Source: Watersipora subatra (lineage: Eukaryota; Bryozoa; Gymnolaemata; Cheilostomatida; Watersiporidae). Taken from it: a stretch of 64,000 nucleotides of DNA. Each line of letters opens with the position of its first letter. Positions within the stretch are counted from its first letter, which is position 1. The notes beneath the pieces were generated by a model. That model searched no databases and was not told the origin of the DNA. It saw nothing but the letters and a program-made list of their open reading frames with translations. The position numbers were made by a program, and so were the translations under genes. The DNA is taken from positions 11,092,869 to 11,156,868 of the forward strand of contig NC_088711.1 of assembly GCF_963576615.1 (NCBI RefSeq), given 5' to 3'. Shown one piece after another: positions 47,801 through 53,600 of the stretch.

Positions 47801-50331
47801 GAAAGACATACAATGAAAAAGAGGGCGTTATTAATATAGATAGTTCCTTATAAAAATATGCCACTGAGACATCAGTGTCAACATTGCTATATAGCACATT
47901 GGGACCACAGACTAAATTAGTACCACATGCTACATTAGCACTGCAGACCACATTGGCTACAATACTACATGAGACTGTATTGTATTAGCATTGCGTGTGA
48001 AATTACTCCTGCTTGAATGACTAGGAATTCGCCCCGTGATTCCCTCTGCGCCCCGTGATTCCCTCTGCGCCAAGTTAAACTAATGACCCTGTAAATAGGT
48101 CAAGTGTTTGTTTTGTGCCTCTATCTCTGCTGTTAGTAGGTAGTTCCATAGAGAGGTGTCCATAGAGAGGTGACCATAGAGAGGTGTCCATAGAGGGTCC
48201 ATAGTATTATTCTAATAACGTTTTATCAGGATACAGGAGTTAAGACACTTATTGATGGAGGGTTCTTAAGAGACAATATTGTCTTAGCCATCCCTGCCTA
48301 TGGCCGCTCCTACACACTTGCCTCCTCTAGCACTACAGGCCTCGGGGTTGGCATACTTGGAGAGACACCCCCAACACAGCTAACGAATGAAACGGGTCTC
48401 TTAGCCTACCACGAGGTAGGTAACTTTCAATGGTTAAACAAAATGCCCTGTCAAACTATTGTCACATACGGTAGTTCTCACATTTGAAAGTTAGTCATAG
48501 CAAATTCTCCTTAGATACACCAGTCATTACTAAACAATTAGGTGGTAGATGATAGTAAAAAAGGCTTGCTGTTTGCTAATTTTAAGGTTAAAATTCTGTT
48601 CATCTAGCATTCTTTATTCATGTTTAGATCTGCTCTGAGGCAACTTTTATGACCCATGCAGTGGTTGACGAGGAGATGAAGGTGCCTTATACTTACATGA
48701 CTAATATTTGGGTTGGATATGATAGTCCATCATCAGTCCAAGTTAAGGTAGGCAGAATGTGGTCGACAACTGCCAGTTGGTTTTCATCAATTATAAAACC
48801 TTGTATTGTCGATCATTGATGTTTTGCCTTTAGGTGGACTACATCAAAACAAACAATCTAGCAGGAGCGTTGCTGTACACGATAGACATGGATGACTTCG
48901 GAAACAAGTGTGACTCCGGAGCCTTTCCTCTAATGACAGCAATCAGTGCTGACCTAGAAGAAGGGGGTCCAGTAGCATCCGCAGACCAGACACCATGGGG
49001 AGTGTCAACAACAGAGTCATCAGCAAATCAACTTTCTGCTAAAATTGGGGTATGTACAACTGTGATATACGTTTCTTGTGTTTAACGTGTATCGCTGGTA
49101 CATAGGTCACTTCGTAGTCTCTAATCAGTGTGTGCATTGATCTAGGGGCACAAGAAACTTTTCGACAAACAGTTGTGGTGAGGATATAAATGCATGGCAT
49201 CAAGCTTGATAATACATGCTATTGGCTGAGGCAATGGCTGGCATGTCAAGGCTGTTCACCAATTATAGTAATTCATTTCATGGTTTCACTCATTCAGAAT
49301 AAACTAACAGATAACTGCCTCAATACTATCAGTCGTTTTAGGTTTTTTCCTGAATTATCACATTTATTTTGGCTGTTTGACCAGATATCATGCTTTACCT
49401 TGCTTTCTTTCTCATTAACATAATGCTGGTTCACACTATATCATGGTACGTTAGCATTAACCACACATAGCTTCGGTGATTATCTGCAATAACAATATTT
49501 CTACTATCATAAATCCATCCGCTTTTACATCAGCGATTAGTTCGTGACACGGCATTCTCATTATACAATGCTGTTGCGGAAATGATGACGTACTAGTCTC
49601 GCAGCAACTGTTAGAAAGAGAAGATAAGTAGAGCAATCTGTGACGGCCAATACTCATCGCCGAAGTGGTGCCCACCGAAGTGGTGAACTATCAGGAAGTT
49701 TGACAGCTGCAATTTTTTTTACGTATCCGCGTTGCCTTGACGATGCCATCCGTTACAGTGCACATAGTCAATGAATAATCATCGAGAGAACGACTCCAAC
49801 ATATGATGATATAGTGTGAACCAGCCTTTGGTCTCACCTTGCGTCTGAGCAATGCCTGAAAGATCGAGTTGATGTCTGCTTAGCTCACTGCGAACAGAGG
49901 CAGTACATGTTTTCATCAAGAGCATTGTTGCACAAACATGGCCTCTGGGATTTTAGCTGGGCACTTATCTCCGGAAACCGGAGACATGCCCGGTTGCAGA
50001 AAACAATTTAAGATTGGATGTCATTCCTGTCACCGCTGTTGGGCTTTTTGAGAATCGAACCCCAATTTGTTGTTTATAGGTCGGTTGTTCTAGACCTCGA
50101 GGCAACTGCTGCACTCACATTAGGGTTAAACTCAAAGACAAAATAAGAATGTTCTATATAACTAGATGAACTCACTAGTATGTCGCTCAGATATCAGATT
50201 CAGTACTTCTGACACTGCCAGTCTTAACTGCTTTTATTTCTCTAGTAATTCCATTACTTTAGGAAAACTGATGTTGGTCGTGTTTACAGGTGATGCTGCC
50301 AGTTGCTCTTCTCATGCTTATCTTCCTGTGA
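5896..50331 (+). CDS. modular AA15 LPMO - GH18 - GH18 - 2x CBM14 - GH18 protein, predicted GPI-anchored
   Basis: There are 34 coding exons, 5082 nt in all, giving 1693 residues and a TGA stop at 50329-50331. Every splice phase I derived is consistent and the total is a multiple of three. Approximate residues: signal peptide 1-26; AA15 27-225; Thr/Pro linker to 260; GH18-1 261-632; linker to 664; GH18-2 665-1034; linker to 1076; CBM14-1 1077-1143; CBM14-2 1167-1226; linker to 1290; GH18-3 1290-1650; stalk; hydrophobic tail 1681-1693. The expected job is attack on chitin at the cell surface: AA15 enzymes oxidatively cut crystalline chitin using copper, GH18 hydrolyses the freed chains, and CBM14 binds chitin. 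Only GH18-1 keeps the catalytic Glu. Alternatives are two or three separate transcripts, but there is no internal stop, start or signal peptide between modules, and linker exons join them in phase. The exon chain is strongly supported; the single full-length transcript is an inference. Confidence 0.85.
7640..7800. repeat. AT-rich TATA-type low-complexity tract
   Basis: A run of ATATAT/ATCATAT with internal inverted repeats, in the intron between exons 2 and 3. Confidence 0.7.
8052..10241. other. intron 3 of the LPMO-chitinase gene
   Basis: Apart from one foldback MITE copy at its 3' end I see no gene. Open frames here have no homology that I recognise. Confidence 0.5.
9565..9985. mobile_element. 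foldback MITE, family A, copy 1
   Basis: It has a left arm with TGCCAGGATGTTTCAAGATT and a right arm with its reverse complement (AATCTTGAAACATCCCGGCA). The arms continue with ACTTGA...GTTCAAACGC and its counterpart GTTTTAACCGTGATCAAG. The same structure occurs three more times in the window. No coding capacity is visible. The ends are approximate. Confidence 0.75.
11765..11872. repeat. 19-bp tandem repeat, about 5.5 copies
   Basis: The unit is CCTATTGGCAGCATATAGG with small changes, in the intron between exons 5 and 6, just before a MITE copy. Confidence 0.9.
11915..12420. mobile_element. foldback MITE, family A, copy 2
   Basis: It has the same inverted arms as copy 1 (CCAGGATGTTTCAAGATTAA on the left; TCTTGAAACAACCTGGCAGC on the right) and the same middle section, including TTGTGCTCAAGTTGCAGCATTGCGTGTCTCTATTCC. 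It lies in intron 5. Confidence 0.75.
13130..13260 (+). repeat. tRNA-like SINE fragment
   Basis: GCGTAGCTCAATTGGTTAGC resembles a tRNA 5' half with an A box. It is followed about 35 bp later by AGATCAAATCT, a decayed B box. There is no intact cloverleaf, so this is a SINE relic and not a tRNA gene. Confidence 0.4.
13985..14370. repeat. polypyrimidine tract (CT-rich, about 380 bp)
   Basis: Nearly pure C/T on the + strand, made of CTCTCCCT/CTTTC units, in intron 7. It opens long frames in all + frames (Ser/Leu/Phe/Pro-rich) and one on the - strand (Glu/Arg/Gly-rich). These are low-complexity artefacts. Such tracts can form triplex (H-DNA). Confidence 0.9.
17000..17225 (-). repeat. tRNA-derived SINE-like element, minus strand
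   Basis: GATCGAACCAC is the reverse complement of a Pol III B box (GTGGTTCGATC). It is followed by CTAGTGCTTGGCACTGCGGAGTACTAG, which resembles the tRNA anticodon-arm region read on the minus strand. It lies in intron 9. The ends are uncertain. Confidence 0.4.
20035..20345. repeat. short tandem repeat of GTGAGTTACAC(G/A)TTAGATACAC type
   Basis: Alternating units of about 10-11 bp (GTGAGTTACA, TTAGATACAC) run to within about 25 bp of the exon 10 acceptor at 20370. Confidence 0.85.
20985..21145 (-). repeat. tRNA-derived SINE-like element, minus strand
   Basis: ACTTCGAACCCATGAC is the reverse complement of a good Pol III B box (GGGTTCGAAGT). Tract GCACTAATTGACCAC further right could be the reversed A-box side. 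It lies in intron 10. Confidence 0.45.
22115..22548. mobile_element. MITE with about 65-bp inverted ends and 8-bp target duplication
   Basis: The left end GAGTATAACTGGAGTGGCTC, continuing AGAACCTGGTCAC...GGGGGAATTTTCTGTTTTTGT, is repeated inverted at the right end (ACAAAAACAGAAAATTCCCC ... GAGCCACTCCAGTTATACTC). GTTATTAC flanks both sides (22107-22114 and 22549-22556). An 8-bp duplication suggests a hAT-type non-autonomous element. Its right edge is only about 15 bp from exon 11. Confidence 0.85.
23043..23750. mobile_element. putative MITE with imperfect short inverted ends
   Basis: The left end AGGCCTAGTTCTGACC and the right end GGTCTGAACCAAGCCTA are imperfect inverted copies about 700 bp apart in intron 11. 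No clear target duplication or coding frame was seen. Confidence 0.45.
23980..24715. repeat. 73-bp minisatellite, about 10 copies
   Basis: CTACAGCTATGATGTGAT recurs at 23984, 24057, 24130 and so on (period 73). Within the unit is a short subrepeat of ACTTACGTACTTACTTAGTA. It lies in intron 11. Confidence 0.95.
25940..26425. repeat. 17-bp minisatellite (AATGACCTTCAATGACT), about 27 copies
   Basis: Perfect and near-perfect units, with occasional longer units carrying CTCTAATGACC, in intron 13. Confidence 0.95.
26590..26685 (+). other. exon 14: Thr/Pro/Val linker between GH18-1 and GH18-2
   Basis: A single 96-nt exon (phase 1 at both ends) encodes about 32 residues rich in Thr, Val and Pro (for example [17 protein letters not shown]). 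It is likely O-glycosylated. Being symmetric in phase, it can be skipped without breaking the frame. Confidence 0.8.
26720..26960. repeat. 21-bp minisatellite (GTGTAGGTACTGTGTAAACTG), about 11 copies
   Basis: Starts 35 bp after exon 14, in intron 14. A subset of the later copies has GCG instead of GTG, showing directional spread of a variant. Confidence 0.95.
27755..27905. repeat. 22-bp minisatellite (TGTGCTGATCTGCAGCATAT), about 6.5 copies
   Basis: A repeat in intron 14 with a PstI-like CTGCAG in each unit. It makes two shadow open frames on the minus strand. Confidence 0.95.
29860..30055. repeat. degenerate repeat of about 35-40 bp, about 5 copies
   Basis: Units of GAGGGTGACATTAGCTACTG and AAGCACCTGTTT lie just upstream of exon 17. 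Confidence 0.75.
30880..32275. repeat. 56-bp satellite array, about 25 copies, with alternating monomer types
   Basis: The unit contains TGCCAGATCAGTGTTAGTCA, then CTGATAAAGATAAAGATATAG and TCTCACCCCTTACTG. From about 31130 on, copies mostly alternate between GTTAGTCAC and GTTATTCAC. It fills most of intron 17. Confidence 0.97.
32832..33195. repeat. 23-bp minisatellite (CGCCCCTTACTGTGCCAGATACT), about 15 copies
   Basis: It starts 45 bp after exon 18. Its core CCCCTTACTGTGCCAGAT is also the end/start junction of the 56-bp satellite on the other side of that exon. It generates three shadow frames. Confidence 0.95.
33440..33670. repeat. 45-bp minisatellite, about 5 copies
   Basis: Unit GACTAATACTAGCTACTGCA then CTCACCTGACTGAAAGTCACTCTTT. 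The period is a multiple of three, so it makes a shadow open frame on the minus strand. It lies in intron 18. Confidence 0.95.
34600..35015. repeat. 34-bp minisatellite, about 12 copies
   Basis: Units of ACTCTACTGTATATTCCCTG then TTGTTATACTTATG follow exon 20. Since 34 is not a multiple of three, the shadow proteins cycle through all three frames ([20 protein letters not shown]). Confidence 0.95.
36181..36309 (+). other. exon 22: Ser/Thr/Pro linker
   Basis: This exon encodes about 43 residues rich in Ser, Thr and Pro ([17 protein letters not shown]), ending in CGG just before the first CBM14. It is phase 1 at both ends and probably an O-glycosylated spacer. Confidence 0.8.
36485..36545. repeat. 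30-bp direct duplication
   Basis: TTTTGTCTTGTCAGTACTCA then TTGGTTTATG occurs twice head to tail, in intron 22. Confidence 0.9.
37062..37429 (+). other. exons 23-24: CBM14 (peritrophin-A) chitin-binding domain 1 plus spacer
   Basis: Exon 23 (37062-37261) encodes [33 protein letters not shown] and WPC. This is the six-cysteine peritrophin-A pattern with the aromatic KYYQC core, plus one extra cysteine in a CDC pair. CBM14 binds chitin. Exon 24 (37360-37429) is a short Thr/Gln spacer. An overlapping frame on the same strand is a shadow. Confidence 0.88.
38821..39275. mobile_element. foldback MITE, family A, copy 3
   Basis: Left arm AGCCAGGATGTTTCAAGACT and right arm AATCTTGAAACATCCTGGCA, with the shared centre (GTCACGCGTCTCTATTCCGT). 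It lies in intron 24, ending about 100 bp before exon 25. Confidence 0.8.
39381..39559 (+). other. exon 25: CBM14 chitin-binding domain 2
   Basis: This exon encodes [20 protein letters not shown], then [17 protein letters not shown] and DEC. It is again the CBM14 cysteine frame with an aromatic YQFYKC core, and again with an extra Cys in a CNC pair at the same place as domain 1. [12 protein letters not shown] is the typical C-terminal half of the family. Confidence 0.88.
40147..40336 (+). other. exon 26: Thr/Pro linker before GH18-3
   Basis: About 63 residues rich in Thr, Pro, Ser and Val ([15 protein letters not shown]), likely O-glycosylated. The exon ends in phase 1, matching the start of the third GH18 module. 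Confidence 0.8.
40490..40580. repeat. short tandem repeat, 3 copies
   Basis: CTTTGCTATTGACGTTATAT followed by CAACTT or CTACTT occurs three times, in intron 26. Confidence 0.85.
41220..41340. repeat. AT-rich tract with TATATA palindromes
   Basis: ATATATAC/GTATATAT inverted segments in intron 26. Confidence 0.6.
41804..43820. other. intron 27 of the LPMO-chitinase gene
   Basis: Around 42373-42470 it holds TAATGGTCGAGTGGTCTAAGG followed by CTCTGCACTG, which resembles the 5' half of a Leu/Ser-type tRNA but lacks a convincing B box, so it is a SINE or tRNA relic. No gene was seen in the rest. Confidence 0.45.
44757..45705. repeat. long (AAT/GAT)n microsatellite, about 950 bp
   Basis: Built from ATAATG and ATAATA trinucleotide blocks, mostly (AATAATGAT)n, it fills about half of intron 28. 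It makes poly-Asn/Asp, poly-Ile/Met and poly-Ile shadow frames over 300 codons long; these are not proteins. It ends about 70 bp before exon 29. Confidence 0.98.
45921..46080. repeat. 55-bp tandem triplication that includes the 3' end of exon 29 and its splice donor
   Basis: CTATCAACTATCTCAGGGTA occurs at 45926 and again near 45981 (donor changed to AGAGTATGC) and 46036 (donor intact). The first copy straddles the exon 29 border at 45942/45943. Confidence 0.95.
46517..48229. other. intron 30 of the LPMO-chitinase gene
   Basis: Contains degenerate copies of an element of about 120 bp with CCAGACCAGTGGTTGTCTTC at about 46640-47060. Near 48135-48200 there is a small CATAGAGAGGTGTC repeat of about 4 copies. 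No coding region was seen. Confidence 0.5.
49425..49825. mobile_element. MITE with about 21-bp inverted ends
   Basis: The left end GCTGGTTCACACTATATCAT and the right end ATGATATAGTGTGAACCAGC are perfect inverted copies 400 bp apart, in the last intron of the LPMO-chitinase gene. No open frame of note; I could not settle the target duplication. Confidence 0.75.
50035..50115 (-). repeat. tRNA-like SINE fragment, minus strand
   Basis: GAGAATCGAACCCCAA is the reverse complement of a Pol III B box (GGGTTCGATTC). It is followed by CTAGACCTCGAGGCAACTGC, resembling the tRNA 5' half read backwards. It lies in the last intron. Confidence 0.45.
50290..50331 (+). other. exon 34: hydrophobic C-terminal tail, probable GPI-anchor signal
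   Basis: This exon reads [13 protein letters not shown] then TGA, in phase 0 with exon 33. A short hydrophobic C-terminus with no cytoplasmic residues, after a small-residue stretch ([11 protein letters not shown]), is the usual GPI-attachment signal; Ser/Asn at about 1670-1673 could be the omega site. The acceptor (TTTACAG) is good. A secreted protein or a very short transmembrane segment is less likely. Confidence 0.7.
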
Positions 50332-50370
50332 AGGTAATTGGAAGATTCTGACAGCCTACTCAAGAGTGGT

Positions 50371-50421
50371 TTTATTCATTAACACACACTTTTATGTTCT
50401 ATATACGTATGCATGTTTATT
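50371..50421 (-). promoter_or_regulatory. candidate polyadenylation signals of the SPRYD3-like gene
   Basis: AATAAA read on the minus strand (TTTATT at 50371-50376 and 50416-50421) lies 260-310 bp past the SPRYD3 stop. These sites are only 40-90 bp from the stop codon of the convergent LPMO-chitinase gene, so the two 3' UTRs may overlap. Confidence 0.35.
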
Positions 50422-50677
50422 ACTACCACTGCATGGGCCCCTCTCCCCCCCCCCTACCTTTTGATTTTTCATTCCAATTCCTCTAGAACATTCTGTGATA
50501 TTTTAAACCTTAGATATATATGAAACTATTTGAAATTTCTATTTTGTGTATATATATTTATGAGCTTGAGTGTGTTCACTCTATTAGTACAATTCCTTGT
50601 TGTTCTAGATAATATCCTATGGGCTTTGTTCTCTCCACAAAGAATATAATATATATTTATGCATTTCATTGATGGAG

Positions 50678-53600
50678 TTATGCCCTCTCTTTCATTTGGG
50701 TAGCAATAGGTGGTAGAAGGTCAACCTTGACTCTTGCACCTTCGCTTAGCAGCCCAATAGTTGGGTAGTACTCACCAAATATCAGCCCAACAACTCTCAC
50801 TCCTATTAGTTTTCCATTTAGCATCACAAACACCTGAAAGAGCGCATAAGCGTGGTTATACAGTAACACAGTGGTTATACAGTGGTACAGTGGTTATACA
50901 GACATAGTAGTACAGTGGTTATACAGCCATAGTAGTACAGTGGTTATACAGACATAGTAGTACAGGGGTTATACAGACATAGTAGTACAGTGGTTATACA
51001 GACATAGTAGTACAGTGGTTATACAGACATAGTAGTATAGTGGTTATACAGACATAGTAGTACAGTGGTTATACAGACATAGTAGTACAGTGGTTATACA
51101 GACATAGTAGTACAGTAGTTATACAGACATAGTAGTACAGTGGTTATACAGACATAGTAGTACAGTGGTTATACATACATAGTAGTACAGTGGTTATACA
51201 GACATAGTAGTACAGTGGTTATACAGACATAGTAGTACAGTGGTTATACAGACATAGTAGTACAGTGGTTATACAGACATAGTAGTACAGTGGTTATACA
51301 GACATAGTAGTACAGTGGTTATACAGACATAGTAGTAAGGATGTCCTGTAAAATATCAGCATCTTTTCAATATTTTTGCACACATGTCATATTGGTACAG
51401 TCATATCTCATTTCAAAAGATCTGCTGAAACTATATTCCAAGATTGTTTTATATTCATATCCTTACAACTTCATATTTCCTTTTTATACAAATCGGTCTG
51501 CGCTAAAGAGGTTTTGTGTTTTTAATGCCATCATTCTGACTCGAAGGGTTGTATAAATATACGTGTTAAATTATTTTCCTATTATTCAAACAGAGACAAG
51601 CTTGTATCAGGTCCTAAGCTACAACAGTGTATTACTAATTCACTGAAACCTATTCAATATCTTTGATCTCAACACTTTATACTATAGCTAGTTGTGCTGT
51701 TATTCTATTAGGTCGCACTTACTTTAGCAAAAGCGAGTCCTTCACCTTTAGAATCATGGTGATCGAAAGCTGAAACGATGGAATTTTTACCGACCATTCG
51801 TTTTAGAGTTGGCCTTGGGCTCATTGTAGTCCATTCTTCTCCAAATAGCAGACCACAGCACACCTCATCTCCTACATCGCATTTGCAAATAACGTTAACT
51901 ACTCAATTATATGTGTGTCTGTAACTATTTCACAAGTTCTACCTGTTTTGCTCATAATAGTTGAATGATTTGAACTCTCATGCAATAGAACATAATGTAC
52001 CTTTTTGTATCTTTGGTCCAAATTTTATTCCCATCTCATCACCAGCATATAGCTTTCCATCATCTGCAACATCACCTCCATTACTTTCAACTCATCTCTC
52101 TTTGAGTAGTAAAAACACTATACCAACATATACGTGTATGCATGTATTTTCAGGTTTTTAGGTGATCCAAGACAGTTCTATATAGTTGAACTATAGTTGG
52201 TCTAGATAGTTGATCTTAGACTGGTCTAAAAAGTTGACCTAAGACAGCTCTATATAGTTGATCTAAGACTGGTCTAAAAAGTTGATTCAAGACAGTTCTA
52301 TATAGTTGATCTAGGACTGTTCTGTAGAGTTGATCTAAAACTGGTCTAAAAAGGCAATCTAAGACAGTTCTATATAGTTGATCTAAGACAGTTCTACATA
52401 GTCGATCTAAGACTGGTCTGAAATGAGGTTTGATGGTCGAGTGAGTGGTAGAACTTTGCAAGTTAAGCTTACTCTATTGTACACTAAATATAGCTCAAGT
52501 TAGCGTAAACAGGTACCTTTACAATTGTTTGATTGTGTTTTTAGCTTAATCCACATAGTTTACTTTTACCTACAACGCTGTAATATATTTGGAAGTGTTG
52601 GAAGTCATTTTTGAAAACGGATGTCTAGTTGTTATGACAACCTATTGCGCAATGATCACTTTTATTGACTGTGTTAACAGCTATTCAAAGTCTTACCAGC
52701 GTGGTAGGCAACAGACTTCTTCTTCCATCCTGGCATCTCATAGCTTGGGTAGTGCTGGAAAAACATTGACAGAGCTCTTATTGTAACTCTTGGCTAATAT
52801 TTCAACCTAGTAACTTACAATCCAATTCTTTGGTTCTCGGTCTTTCATCTAATATAACATTTATACTCTATAATATCTTGTAACTCCTACCTGAGCAAAC
52901 AGTGAACAATTTGCAGGCAATGTATTCATAGTTGTCTGTGTAAAGCTGTGAAACTGACTCGTTGCCATCAAAAGTCACTGACAACAGGTGGGTGTCAGTG
53001 AATTTCGTTAACATAGAAGCAAAAACATTCAGTGTGTTATGGTCTTTGTTTTGAAATGGTTGACTGACGGAAATAACCAGCTTTATTAGAAAGTAAAAAG
53101 GTAGGAACTTTGATTATGCCAATTTTAGAGAAGCCCAATCTTTCCATAAAATTATATTTACATTTGCCTGCAAATTACACATATGCATGTACATGTAAGT
53201 TACACAAACACATGAAACTTACATATTCTCATGTAATTTTCACTTATTGGTGTTATTTTTGAAAAATACTCATATTAGTTACACATTAATATTATTAGTT
53301 ATTGTTATTAATTTATTATTTGTTATTATTATTAATATTATTATTATTAATTACATTTAATAAAATAGAAATAGACACCAACCTTTAACTTAGAAGGTCT
53401 GGTTAAGGAGACTCTCACACTATATTGATCAACTGATATAACAGAACCATAACAATCTTTGCTGGTGTGAAAGATTCTGAGTGATGCAAAAAATAATAGT
53501 TAGCAATACAAAGTATTTTTTTGTAAAATAATTCTGAGAAAGGTTTTATATGATGCACTCATTCATTAACACACCCAGAATTTTTTAGAAGATGTCACTA

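Larger units (their letters stand above)
41639..49049 (+). other. exons 27-33: GH18 module 3, catalytically dead, with C-terminal stalk
   Basis: Exons are 41639-41803, 43821-44033, 45774-45942, 46414-46516, 48230-48415, 48628-48747 and 48834-49049. Recognisable motifs are [54 protein letters not shown] and [15 protein letters not shown]. The catalytic motif reads [11 protein letters not shown]: Ala replaces an Asp and Tyr replaces the proton-donor Glu (about residue 1410). Strand 6 ([12 protein letters not shown]) has lost the MxYD motif, and the strand-8 Trp is lost. It is not expected to hydrolyse chitin. The end of the last exon encodes a Ser/Thr-rich stalk ([17 protein letters not shown]). 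The intron between the strand-3 and catalytic exons, present in modules 1 and 2, is absent here, and a new one lies just after the catalytic motif. Confidence 0.88.

Noticed and set aside
52915..53475. Two exon-like minus-strand stretches (SVTFDGNESVSQLYTDNYEY; SKDCYGSVISVDQYSVRVSL)
   Set aside because: They lie between SPRYD3 exons that join directly in phase and match the human protein without them; no clear acceptor for the first. Possibly an old insertion.
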